64,000 bases of DNA from positions 1-64,000 of the forward strand of contig NZ_BMTT01000004.1 in the NCBI RefSeq assembly GCF_014649815.1. Direction: 5' to 3'. The notes under the pieces were generated by a model that was not told the DNA's origin, did no database searches, and saw only the letters and a list, made by a program, of their open reading frames with translations. A program made the position numbers and the translations under genes. This DNA comes from Streptomyces mutabilis. Lineage in GTDB: Bacteria > Actinomycetota > Actinomycetes > Streptomycetales > Streptomycetaceae. Below, piece after piece: positions 24,727 through 32,840 of this stretch (position 1 is its first letter; each line of letters begins with the position of its first letter).

Positions 24727-26662
24727 CAGCAAGCCCACGGACGACGAGCGCGAGGCCGTCGACGCCCTGCTCGGCGCTCCCGAGTCGTCGTGGGAGGGCG
24801 CCGACCGCTCCGACGCCGACCTCAGATGGTCCCGGGGCGGCCGGGAAGCCCGCGACCTGCTCCTCCCGGCACTGCACGCGGTCAACGACCGGGTCGGCTG
24901 GATCAGCGAGGGCGCCCTGGACTACGTGTGCCGGCGCTTGACGATTCCTCCGGCCGAGGCGTACGGCGTCGCCACCTTCTACGCCATGTTCTCGGTCCGC
25001 CCCCGCCCGGCCACGGTCCTTCACGTCTGCACGGACCTGGCGTGCACGGCGGCGGGGGCGGGCGAGCTGTGCGCGGCGGTGGAGGCACGGCTGGGCCCGG
25101 AGAACGGGGTGAAGGTCGAGCGCAGCCCGTGCCTGGGACTGTGCGAACGGGCCCCGGCGGCCTTGGCGATCCGGGCGGGTGAGACGGCCCGTCCGGCGTT
25201 CGAGGACGAGGCCGTCCAGGCCGTAGGGGGGTCCGGGGGCGCAGCCCCCGGGGACGATGGGGGCACCTCACGCTCGAGCGAAGCCGAGAGCGGGGGAGGG
25301 AGAGGGCGGCGGGGGCGAAACACACACCACGCCACCGCCGTATGCGCCCCCGCGAATCCCGCCGCCGCTGCCCGCGCGGCCACCGCTCCCGAAACCGCCC
25401 CCGCCGAACCCTCCCCCGAAGCCGCCGTCCCCCAGGCCGGCGACCCCGCCCTCACGCTCCTCCACCGCATCGGCACCACCGACCCCGCCTCCCTCGACGA
25501 CTACCGCGCCCACGGCGGCTACACCGCCCTGCGCCGCGCCTTCGCCCTCGGCCCCGCCGGCGTAATCCGCGAGGTCACCGACGCCGGCCTGGTCGGCCGC
25601 GGCGGCGCCGCCTTCCCCACCGGACGCAAGTGGCAGGCCACCGCCGCCCAGCCCGACCACCCGCACCACCTCGTCTGCAACGCCGACGAATCCGAGCCGG
25701 GCACCTTCAAGGACCGCGTGCTCATGGAGGGCGACCCGTACGCGCTCGTCGAGGCGATGACCGTCGCGGCCTACGCGACCGGCGCGCACAAGGGCTACCT
25801 CTACCTCCGCGGCGAGTACCCGCGCGCCCTCGACCGCCTCACCCACGCGATCGTGCAGGCCCGCGCCCGCGGCCTGCTCGGCGACGACGTCATGGGCCAG
25901 GGCTACGCATTCGACATCGAGATCCGGCGCGGGGCGGGCGCGTACGTCTGCGGCGAGGAGACCGCCCTGTTCAACTCCATCGAGGGCCACCGGGGCGAGC
26001 CCCGCTCCAAGCCGCCGTTCCCCGTGGAGAAGGGCCTGTTCGGCAAACCCACGGTGGCGAACAACGTGGAGACGCTGGTCAACGTACTGCCCGTCCTCAC
26101 CATGGGCGCCCAGGCGTACGCGGCGATCGGCACCCCCGGCTCCCCCGGCCCGAAACTGTTCTGCGTGTCGGGCAGCGTGACCCGCCCCGGCGTCTACGAA
26201 CTCCCCTTCGGTGCGACGCTGGGCGAACTGCTCACCCTCGCCGGTGTGCGGGACGGCCTCCGGGCGGTCCTGCTCGGCGGAGCCGCCGGCGGCTTCGTAC
26301 GCCCGGACGAGCTCGACATCCCCCTCACCTTCGAGGGCACCCGCGAGGCGGGCACGACCCTCGGCTCCGGAGTGGTGATGGCCTTCGACGACACGATCCG
26401 GCTCCCCCGCCTTCTCCTGCGCATCGCCGAGTTCTTCCGCGACGAGTCGTGCGGACAGTGCGTGCCCTGCCGGGTCGGGACCGTCCGCCAGGAGGAGGCG
26501 CTGCACCGGATCGCCGAGCGCACGGGTGCCGCCGCGGCCGGTGACATCGCCCTGCTGCGGGAGGTGGGCCGCGCGATGCGGGACGCCTCGATCTGCGGCC
26601 TGGGGCAGACCGCTTGGAACGCCGTGGAATCCGCCATCGACCGTCTGGGGGCGTACGAATGA
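24707..26662 (+). CDS. Fused NuoE/NuoF-type formate dehydrogenase subunit (FdsG-FdsB)
   Basis: A 651-residue fusion starting at GTG, overlapping the catalytic gene by 20 bases. Residues 1-165 are the 24-kDa NuoE/FdsG-type domain with [2Fe-2S] cysteines C108, C113, C142 and C146. Residues 172-248 form a low-complexity linker. Residues 249-651 are NuoF/FdsB: FMN/NADH motifs GLVGRGGAAFPTGRKW, CNADESEPGTFKDR and GAGAYVCGEETAL, then the [4Fe-4S] site ESCGQCVPCRVGT with a later Cys in ICGLGQ. It carries electrons from the molybdenum centre to NAD+. Part of the linker is encoded by a hairpin repeat that resembles intergenic DNA (25226-25310), suggesting that two genes were joined through their spacer. 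Confidence 0.9.
   Translation: MDLRFGDSKPTDDEREAVDALLGAPESSWEGADRSDADLRWSRGGREARDLLLPALHAVNDRVGWISEGALDYVCRRLTIPPAEAYGVATFYAMFSVRPRPATVLHVCTDLACTAAGAGELCAAVEARLGPENGVKVERSPCLGLCERAPAALAIRAGETARPAFEDEAVQAVGGSGGAAPGDDGGTSRSSEAESGGGRGRRGRNTHHATAVCAPANPAAAARAATAPETAPAEPSPEAAVPQAGDPALTLLHRIGTTDPASLDDYRAHGGYTALRRAFALGPAGVIREVTDAGLVGRGGAAFPTGRKWQATAAQPDHPHHLVCNADESEPGTFKDRVLMEGDPYALVEAMTVAAYATGAHKGYLYLRGEYPRALDRLTHAIVQARARGLLGDDVMGQGYAFDIEIRRGAGAYVCGEETALFNSIEGHRGEPRSKPPFPVEKGLFGKPTVANNVETLVNVLPVLTMGAQAYAAIGTPGSPGPKLFCVSGSVTRPGVYELPFGATLGELLTLAGVRDGLRAVLLGGAAGGFVRPDELDIPLTFEGTREAGTTLGSGVVMAFDDTIRLPRLLLRIAEFFRDESCGQCVPCRVGTVRQEEALHRIAERTGAAAAGDIALLREVGRAMRDASICGLGQTAWNAVESAIDRLGAYE
25226..25310. repeat. 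Streptomyces intergenic-type hairpin repeat inside a coding linker
   Basis: An 8-bp GC hairpin (25233-25240/25244-25251, loop GCA) is followed by the block around GCTCGAGCGAAGCCGAGAGC (25272-25291). From memory this pair of elements is common in spacers between Streptomyces genes. Here it is read as residues of the linker between the FdsG-like and FdsB-like domains. Confidence 0.6.
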
Positions 26663-27519
26663 CCGCGATACCGCTCGGAGTGCCGCGCCGACTGGTGGAG
26701 TTCACCCTCGACGGACAGCAGGCCCGGGTCCCGGAGGGGTCGACGCTCCTCGACGCCTGCCGGGCCGCCGGCAAGGAGGTCCCGACCCTGTGCGAGGGCG
26801 ACACGCTCACCCCGAAGAACGCCTGCCGGGTCTGCGTGGTGGAGGTCGAGGGCGCCCGTACCCTCGCCCCCGCGTGCTCGCGCCGGGCGGAGCCGGGCAT
26901 GGTGGTGCGCACGGAGACCGAGCGCGCCCGGCACAGCCGCAAGGTCGTCCTCGAACTGCTGGCGTCGTCGGTCGACCTGTCCACGACCCCGGCGGTCGCT
27001 GCGTGGCTGAAGGAGTACGAGGCGGAACCCGACCGCTTCGGCCCCGACGCCGCCCGGGTCGACGAGGAACCCCGGATCGACAACGACCTGTACGTCCGCG
27101 ACTACGGCAAGTGCATCCTCTGCTACAAGTGCGTGGACGCCTGCGGCGACCAGTGGCAGAACACCTTCGCCATCTCCGTCTCCGGCCGCGGCTTCGACGC
27201 CCGGATCTCCGTCGAGCACGACGCCCCGCTGACCGACTCGGCATGCGTCTACTGCGGCAACTGCATCGAGGTCTGCCCCACGGGGGCGCTGTCCTTCAAG
27301 TCCGAGTTCGACATGCGGGCGGCCGGCACCTGGGACGAGGAGCGGCAGACCGAGACGACCACGGTGTGCGCGTACTGCGGTGTGGGCTGCAACCTCACCC
27401 TCCACGTGCAGGACAATGAGATCGTCAAGGTCACCTCCCCGCACGACAACCCGGTGACCCACGGCAACCTCTGCATCAAGGGCCGCTTCGGCTACCAGCA
27501 CGTACAGAACCGGGACTGA
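26659..27519 (+). CDS. Formate dehydrogenase iron-sulfur half (N-terminal FdsA portion)
   Basis: A 286-residue iron-sulfur protein starting at ATGA overlap with the fused subunit. A NuoG-type [2Fe-2S] ferredoxin domain has C45, C56, C59 and C73. Two [4Fe-4S] ferredoxin sites follow at C152/C155/C158/C162 and C196/C199/C202/C206. The end has C237xxC240xxxC244 and C272 (CAYCGVGC, LCIKGR), the cluster that normally begins the molybdopterin domain. The His-Cys cluster of NuoG/FdsA is not visible: RHSRKVVLELLASS lacks its cysteines. So this is the N-terminal part of an FdsA-like protein made as its own chain, and must dock on the catalytic half encoded at 22804. Confidence 0.88.
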   Translation: MTAIPLGVPRRLVEFTLDGQQARVPEGSTLLDACRAAGKEVPTLCEGDTLTPKNACRVCVVEVEGARTLAPACSRRAEPGMVVRTETERARHSRKVVLELLASSVDLSTTPAVAAWLKEYEAEPDRFGPDAARVDEEPRIDNDLYVRDYGKCILCYKCVDACGDQWQNTFAISVSGRGFDARISVEHDAPLTDSACVYCGNCIEVCPTGALSFKSEFDMRAAGTWDEERQTETTTVCAYCGVGCNLTLHVQDNEIVKVTSPHDNPVTHGNLCIKGRFGYQHVQNRD

Positions 27520-27524
27520 TACAC

Positions 27525-28373
27525 ATGGGACGAGTCACGGAACGTCGCAAGGTCATCCGCATCCGGGACGGGGCGGTCTCCACCCGGCCGGACACGCTCG
27601 TCGCCGAGGAACCGCTGGAGATCCGGCTGAACGGCAAGCCGCTGGCGATCACGATGCGCACCCCGGGCGACGACTTCGCGCTGGCGGCCGGTTTCCTGGT
27701 GAGCGAGGGCGTGCTCGCCGAGCAGGGCGACCTGCAGAACATCGTGTACTGCGCGGGCGCGACGGCCGACGGCTCGAACACGTACAACGTGGTGGACGTG
27801 CGGACGGCCACGCACGTCCAGGCTCCGGACATCACCCTGGAGCGGAACGTCTACACCACCTCGTCCTGCGGCCTGTGCGGAAAGGCCAGCTTGGACGCGG
27901 TGCGCACGACCGCCCGCTGGCCCATCGCCGACACTCCCCCGGTCCGGGTCAGTCCGGAGCTGCTGGCGAGCCTGCCCGACCGGCTGCGCGCCGCCCAGCG
28001 GGTCTTCGACCGGACCGGCGGCCTGCACGCGGCGGCCCTGTTCGACGAGGGCGGCGAACTGGTCGACGTGCGGGAGGACGTGGGCCGGCACAACGCGGTC
28101 GACAAGCTGGTCGGCCGCGCCCTGCGAAACGGGGACCTGCCGCTGTCCCGCTCGGTGCTGCTGGTGTCCGGCCGGGCGTCCTTCGAGTTGGCGCAGAAGG
28201 CCGTGATGGCGGGAATCCCGGTGCTGGCCGCCGTGTCGGCGCCGTCCTCGCTCGCGGTGGACCTGGCCGCCGAGACGGGGCTGACCCTGGTGGGCTTCCT
28301 GCGCGGCACCTCCATGAACGTGTACGCGGGTGAGGACCGCGTCGCCCTCCGGGCCGCGGCCTCCCGGGGCTGA
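27525..28373 (+). CDS. fdhD: Formate dehydrogenase sulfurtransferase FdhD
   Basis: A 282-residue FdhD. The two catalytic cysteines are in TTSSCGLCGKASLD, and the blocks AEEPLEIRLNGKPLAITMRTPGDD, TGGLHAAALFD, REDVGRHNAVDKLVG and VSGRASFELAQKAVMAGIP are diagnostic. FdhD passes sulfur from a cysteine desulfurase to the molybdenum cofactor, which is needed before the formate dehydrogenase is active. It starts 5 bases after the iron-sulfur gene, so the operon encodes both enzyme and maturation factor. Confidence 0.93.
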   Translation: MGRVTERRKVIRIRDGAVSTRPDTLVAEEPLEIRLNGKPLAITMRTPGDDFALAAGFLVSEGVLAEQGDLQNIVYCAGATADGSNTYNVVDVRTATHVQAPDITLERNVYTTSSCGLCGKASLDAVRTTARWPIADTPPVRVSPELLASLPDRLRAAQRVFDRTGGLHAAALFDEGGELVDVREDVGRHNAVDKLVGRALRNGDLPLSRSVLLVSGRASFELAQKAVMAGIPVLAAVSAPSSLAVDLAAETGLTLVGFLRGTSMNVYAGEDRVALRAAASRG

Positions 28374-28387
28374 CCGGCCCCCCGCGC

Positions 28388-28447
28388 CACGGCGGCGGGG
28401 CCCCGACCGGCGGGGAGCGCCCCCTGCGTCGCCGGGGCCCCGCCGTG
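28388..28447 (+). terminator. Large GC hairpin after fdhD
   Basis: The left arm at 28388-28404 and right arm at 28434-28447 can pair over 14 bp with a 3-base bulge. It lies 15 bases after the fdhD stop and is the likely end of the formate dehydrogenase operon. No T-run follows. Confidence 0.6.
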
Positions 28448-28534
28448 ATCCCAGGCCCGTGCACGGCCGGACTCCGGTGAGCGCCGTCCGGCGACACGCG
28501 CGTGATCGAATGGGGCGTATCAAGGACGGAACGT

Positions 28535-28558
28535 CCTGATGTACTGATGTCCTGATGA
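28535..28558 (+). promoter_or_regulatory. Three tandem octamers before the sialidase gene
   Basis: CCTGATGT, ACTGATGT and CCTGATGA follow each other without gaps, ending 32 bases before the sialidase ATG. Direct repeats of equal period near a start can be regulator half-sites. No regulator gene for it lies nearby, so the binding protein is unknown. Confidence 0.4.
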
Positions 28559-28590
28559 CCGGCTCAGCCGCCTGAAGGGCAGACCGCTCC

Positions 28591-30465
28591 ATGCCGTCAC
28601 CTCCCCGTACGCGTCCGCGCTCCCCCCTGCTCGCCCTCGCCTCCCTGTTCGCCCTGGCCGCCTCCGCGCTGCCGGCCCACGCCGAACCGAAGGGCCGTGC
28701 CGCGGAGTTCGAGCAGCAGGTCCTCTTCCGGGCCGACCAGGACCCCGGCGGTTACGCCTGCTTCCGTATCCCGGCGATCGTGCGGACGACGGAGGGCACC
28801 CTGCTCGCCTTCGCCGAGGGCCGCGTCCTCGACTGCGGGGACGCCGGCGACATCGACATCGTCGTCAAGCGCTCGACCGACGGCGGGCGCACCTGGAGCC
28901 CGCTCCAGGTCGTCAACGAGGGCGGCGGCGACACCCACGGCAACCCGGCCCCGGTCGTGGACCGCGCCACCGGCCGCGTCCTGCTGGTCGAGACGTACAA
29001 CGAGGGGCGCACCGACGGCGGCAACTGCGCGGTGCCCTGTGCCCGCACGCCCCACCTGCAGTACAGCGACGACGACGGCCGCACCTGGTCCACGCCCCGC
29101 GACCTGAGCGCTCAGATCCAGCCGCCCGACTGGGACTCCTGGTACGCGACCGGCCCCGTGCACGGCATCCAGCTGACCGGCGGCGACCGCGCCGGACGCC
29201 TCGTGGTCGGCGTCAACGCCGAGACCTGGGACGGCGAGCGGGTCACCGCCAACCACGCGGCGCTCGTGGTCAGCGACGACGGCGGCGAGAACTGGAGGAT
29301 CGGGGCCACCGACACCTGGCCCGTCGCCGCCGACGGCACCTTCCGGCAGAAACCGTCCGAGCTCACCCTCACCGAACGCGCCGACGGCTCGCTCCTGGTC
29401 AGCGGCCGGGAGGAGAACGGCACCGACCTCGGACACCGCACCCAGGCCGTCAGCCGCGACGGCGGCGACAGTTTCGCCGCGCCGTTCCGGGCCCTGCCGG
29501 ACCTGTACACCCCGCAGGTGCAGGGGGCCGTGCTCCGCCTCGGCGACCGGATGCTGCTGTCCGCCCCCGCCGACCCCGACCGTCGCCGCACGATGTCGGT
29601 CCGCTCCTCCTACGACGGCGGCGCGACCTGGGACAGCGTTGACCGCGGCACGGTCGTCACCCGGGACTGGTCCGGCTACTCCGACATGGTGGCCGTCGAC
29701 GACGCGACGGTGGGCCTGATGTACGAGGCCGGGCCGGTGGACGCCCGCGACGAGATCCGCTTCGCCCGCTTCACCGAGGGCTGGCTCCAGCCGCGCCGGG
29801 GCGCCGATCCGACCACTCCCGACCTCGCGCCGGGCGCAGCGCCCGCGGTCGTGCTCGGCGGCGCCGGGACGACGGACGGCGCGGTGGGCGGCGCGCTCTC
29901 CTTCGACGGCGTCGACGACGCCGTACGGCTGCCGTACGACGAGCGGCTGCCGCTGGGGGCCGGGGACTTCACGGCGTCGCTCCGGTTCCGGTACTCGGCG
30001 GACGGCGGGGAGCAGCCGCTGCTGTGGATGGGCGGGGTCGGCACCCGCCAGCCCCAGGTGTGGGTGCGCGCCGAGCCCGGCAACGGCCGGGTCCAGGGGC
30101 TGATCACCACGCGTGAGGGCGGAGCGGCCCCGCGCTCGGCGTGGGTGCGCACCGACAGTGCCTACGACGACGGCCGCTGGCACCACCTGGCGCTGCGCCG
30201 CGGCGGGGGCCGGCTCACGCTGTTCGTCGACGGTACGACGGTCGGCGCGGCGGACGTCCCCGGCTCGGTGAGCCGCAATTCGCCGTTCGGTGTGCACATC
30301 GGGGAGCGGGTGGACGGCCGGGCCCGCTTCACCGGCGCGATCGACGAGGTGCACGTGTGGAACCGGGCGCTGACCGACGCGGAGATCGCCGCCGGGAACC
30401 CGCCCTCGGCTGCCGGGAACACCGTGCTGCACCTGCCGCTGGACGGGGTGGCGGCGGGCGGCTGA
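28591..30465 (+). CDS. Secreted exo-sialidase (GH33) with C-terminal LamG domain
   Basis: A 624-residue secreted enzyme. The signal peptide is SPLLALASLFALAASALPAHA, cut near residue 31. The sialidase domain (about 40-400) has YACFRIPAIV with the FRIP arginine, FAEGR, and Asp boxes STDGGRTW, SDDDGRTW, SDDGGENW, SRDGGDSF and SYDGGATW. The catalytic Tyr/Glu are likely in YEAGPVDARDEIRF and nearby. From about residue 425 a LamG/concanavalin-like domain follows (LSFDGVDDAVRLPY, GRWHHLALRRGGG, IDEVHVWNRALTDAEIA). It would release terminal sialic acid from glycoconjugates outside the cell. No sialic acid uptake genes are seen next to it. Confidence 0.9.
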   Translation: MPSPPRTRPRSPLLALASLFALAASALPAHAEPKGRAAEFEQQVLFRADQDPGGYACFRIPAIVRTTEGTLLAFAEGRVLDCGDAGDIDIVVKRSTDGGRTWSPLQVVNEGGGDTHGNPAPVVDRATGRVLLVETYNEGRTDGGNCAVPCARTPHLQYSDDDGRTWSTPRDLSAQIQPPDWDSWYATGPVHGIQLTGGDRAGRLVVGVNAETWDGERVTANHAALVVSDDGGENWRIGATDTWPVAADGTFRQKPSELTLTERADGSLLVSGREENGTDLGHRTQAVSRDGGDSFAAPFRALPDLYTPQVQGAVLRLGDRMLLSAPADPDRRRTMSVRSSYDGGATWDSVDRGTVVTRDWSGYSDMVAVDDATVGLMYEAGPVDARDEIRFARFTEGWLQPRRGADPTTPDLAPGAAPAVVLGGAGTTDGAVGGALSFDGVDDAVRLPYDERLPLGAGDFTASLRFRYSADGGEQPLLWMGGVGTRQPQVWVRAEPGNGRVQGLITTREGGAAPRSAWVRTDSAYDDGRWHHLALRRGGGRLTLFVDGTTVGAADVPGSVSRNSPFGVHIGERVDGRARFTGAIDEVHVWNRALTDAEIAAGNPPSAAGNTVLHLPLDGVAAGG

Positions 30466-30480
30466 CGGCGCCCCACCGGC

Positions 30481-31539
30481 TCAGCGGCTGCCGGTACCGA
30501 CCGTGGCGCGCCCCGCGGCGGCGGGTTCCCCGGGCGCCTCCGCCTCCGAATCGTGCGAGCGGCGCTTCGCGATGACCGCGCAGACCATCAGCTGCATCTG
30601 GTGGAAGAGCATCAGCGGCAGCACGGCCAGCGAGGCCTGGGCGCCGAACAGGACGCTCGCCATCGGCAGTCCGGCGGCGAGGGACTTCTTCGACCCGGCG
30701 AACTGGATCGCGATCCGGTCCGCCCGGTCGAAGCGCAGCGCCTTCGCCCCGTACCAGGTCAGCAGCAGCATCACGGCGAGCAGCACGGCCTCGACCGCCA
30801 GCAGCCCGGCCAGCCGGACCGGGCTGACCTGGTGCCAGACGCCCTCGACCATGCCCTCGCTGAACGCCGTGTAGACGACGAGGAGGATCGAGCCGCGGTC
30901 GACGAGCCCGAGGACTTTCTTGTGCCGGGCGACGAAGCCCCCGATCCAGCGGCGCAGCAGCTGCCCGGCGACGAACGGCACCAGCAGTTGCAGCACGATC
31001 TCCACGACCGAGTCGGCGGAGAACCCGCCCCCGTCGCCGCCCAGCAGCGCGGCCGCCAGCAGCGGCGTCGCGACGATGCCCACCAGCGAGGAGAAGGAAC
31101 CGGCGCAGATCGCGGCGGGCACGTTGCCGCGGGCGATCGAGGTGAACGCGATCGAGGACTGGATGGTGGACGGCACCAGGGTGAGGAAGAGCAGGCCCTG
31201 GTGGAGCGGGTCGGTCAGGAGGACCGGGACGAGTCCGCGCGAAGCGAGACCGAGCAGCGGGAAGACGACGAAGGTGCAGGCGAGCACGGTGACGTGGAGC
31301 CGCCAGTGCCGCAGGCCGTCCATCGCCTCACGGGTGGACAGCCGGGCGCCGTAGAGGAAGAAGAGGAAGGCGATCGCGGCGGTGGAGGCGCCGGAGGCGA
31401 TGTCCGCGCCCGTGCCGCGGGCCGGGAGCAGTGCGGCGAGGCCCACCGTCCCGAGCAGCAGCAGGATGTACGGGTCGACCGGCATCCAACGCGGCCATCG
31501 CAGGCGTCTCACGGTGCTCCACTTGCTCGTCGTGCTCAT
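30481..31539 (-). CDS. Bile acid:sodium symporter family transporter (SBF-like)
   Basis: A 352-residue membrane protein with about nine or ten hydrophobic segments. The block FFLYGARLSTREAMDGLRHWR near residue 60, then TLVPSTIQSSIAFTSIARGN and RADRIAIQFAGSKKSLAAGLPMASVLF match the SBF-like (YfeH/RCH1-type) branch of the BASS superfamily, whose conserved polar residues sit in the crossing helices. It is divergent from a LysR gene with a 113-base spacer and convergent with the sialidase gene with only 15 bases between stops. The transported solute is unknown; family members move organic anions or affect calcium balance. Confidence 0.85.
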   Translation of the reverse strand: MSTTSKWSTVRRLRWPRWMPVDPYILLLLGTVGLAALLPARGTGADIASGASTAAIAFLFFLYGARLSTREAMDGLRHWRLHVTVLACTFVVFPLLGLASRGLVPVLLTDPLHQGLLFLTLVPSTIQSSIAFTSIARGNVPAAICAGSFSSLVGIVATPLLAAALLGGDGGGFSADSVVEIVLQLLVPFVAGQLLRRWIGGFVARHKKVLGLVDRGSILLVVYTAFSEGMVEGVWHQVSPVRLAGLLAVEAVLLAVMLLLTWYGAKALRFDRADRIAIQFAGSKKSLAAGLPMASVLFGAQASLAVLPLMLFHQMQLMVCAVIAKRRSHDSEAEAPGEPAAAGRATVGTGSR

Positions 31540-31616
31540 TCGTCGCGTTCGCGGGGCTCACGGGTCCCCGCTCCATCCTGCTCCCTCGCACAGCGATCGG
31601 GAATCCGGTACACCGC

Positions 31617-31646
31617 TCTGACTGTCATCACGTACCGCGATAGCCT
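31617..31646 (+). promoter_or_regulatory. Promoter of a probably leaderless LysR transcript
   Basis: TCTGAC (31617-31622) and TAGCCT (31641-31646) are 18 bases apart and match HrdB-type -35/-10 boxes fairly well. The GTG start of the LysR gene is 7 bases past the -10 box, where transcription should begin, and there is no ribosome binding site between. A leaderless mRNA is therefore likely. Confidence 0.45.
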
Positions 31647-31652
31647 TGCAGC

Positions 31653-32537
31653 GTGTACGACCCTTCTCACCTGCGCACCTTCCTGTCGGTGGCCCAGACG
31701 TTGAGTTTCACGCAGGCCGCCCGGCGGCTCGGACTGCGCCAGTCGACCGTGAGCCAGCACGTGCGGCGGCTGGAGGACGCCACCGGCCGGCAGCTCTTCA
31801 GCCGCGACACGCACTCCGTGGAGCTGACGGAGGACGGGGAGGCGATGCTCGGGTTCGCGCGGCGGATCCTGGAGGTGCACGAGCAGGCGACGGCCTTCTT
31901 CACCGGCACCCGGCTGCGCGGCCGACTGCGGTTCGGGGCCTCGGAAGACTTCGTGCTGACCCGGCTGCCGGAGATCCTCGAGGGGTTCCGGCACGACCAT
32001 CCCGAGGTCGACCTCGAGCTGACCGTGGAGCTGTCGGGGACGCTGCACGAGCAGCTGGCCGCCGGGAAACTGGACCTTGTGCTGGCCAAGCGGCGTCCGC
32101 AGGACCCGCGGGGCGAGCCGGTCTGGCGCGACCGCCTGGTGTGGATCGGCGCCGAACGCCTGCGCCTCGACCCCGACCGTCCGGTGCCGCTCATCGTCTA
32201 CCCCCCGCCGGGCATCACCCGCGCGCTCGCCATCGACGCCCTGCAACGGCAGGGCCGCGAGTGGCGCGTCGCGTGCACCAGCGGCAGCCTCAACGGGCTG
32301 ATCGCGGCGGCCCGCGCGGGCCTCGGCGTGATGGCGCACTCGCGCGGGCTCGTCCCGCCCGGCCTGGTACGGGTGCCCGACCGGGCCGGACTGCCGGAGC
32401 TCGGCCGGGTCGACTTCGTACTCGTGCACGGCCGTCGCCACCCGTCGGCGCAGGGCGCGGCGGATGCCCTGGCCTCGGCGATCCTGGCGGGCGGCGACCG
32501 CCTGCACCCGCCTCAACGGGCGGGCCTCGGCAGGTGA
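31653..32537 (+). CDS. LysR-family transcriptional regulator
   Basis: A 294-residue LysR protein. The N-terminal helix-turn-helix is YDPSHLRTFLSVAQTLSFTQ then AARRLGLRQSTVSQHVRRLE, followed by the linker helix to about residue 90 and a ligand-binding domain from LRGRLRFGASEDFVLTRLP onward. It is divergent from the symporter gene at 30481-31539, the usual arrangement for a regulator and its target. GTG at 31653 is the only sensible start since it precedes the HTH by four residues. Confidence 0.87.
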   Translation: MYDPSHLRTFLSVAQTLSFTQAARRLGLRQSTVSQHVRRLEDATGRQLFSRDTHSVELTEDGEAMLGFARRILEVHEQATAFFTGTRLRGRLRFGASEDFVLTRLPEILEGFRHDHPEVDLELTVELSGTLHEQLAAGKLDLVLAKRRPQDPRGEPVWRDRLVWIGAERLRLDPDRPVPLIVYPPPGITRALAIDALQRQGREWRVACTSGSLNGLIAAARAGLGVMAHSRGLVPPGLVRVPDRAGLPELGRVDFVLVHGRRHPSAQGAADALASAILAGGDRLHPPQRAGLGR

Positions 32538-32840
32538 GCCACCCGAAGCGGCCCGGGTGTGACGCTTTCCGCGGCGCCCGCGCTGAAGGAGGAGAAGGCG
32601 GCTTCATGACAGCCCCGTACCGGCGGTAAGCGGGTCGTACAGATTCGGTGGAGATTGCGGCACCGAAACTTACTCAACCGTCAGGAACGTGTCCGCCCTT
32701 TTCCCATGTGAGCGCATTTCCTCCCGCTGACCAGCGCGGACATGAGCACTGCTCGCGTTTGACACCCCTCCCGCCCCCGTTCCGCGTGATGTAGCTTTCA
32801 CCGCGCTGTGCGGTGCGTCACAAGGAACGGGGAGCGGAAT
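32538..32840 (+). promoter_or_regulatory. Acyl-CoA ligase upstream region with possible leader peptide
   Basis: This 303-base gap holds a strong ribosome site (AAGGAGGAG at 32586-32594) followed by an 8-codon ORF, MTAPYRR plus stop, at 32606-32629. Fifteen bases later a perfect 7-bp hairpin TTCGGTG/CACCGAA occurs (32644-32650/32661-32667). A TTGACA hexamer is near 32759-32764 but the nearest -10-like box TAGCTT is too far away to make a standard promoter. The parts resemble a leader-peptide arrangement, but no direct proof is visible. Confidence 0.35.

Noticed and set aside
32759-32806. Standard promoter made of TTGACA and TAGCTT
   Set aside because: The boxes are about 27 bases apart, too far for a normal sigma factor site.
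32808-32840. ATG at 32808 as start of the acyl-CoA ligase
   Set aside because: It lacks a ribosome site, and the added residues contain the GGGGAG site that serves the TTG at 32841.
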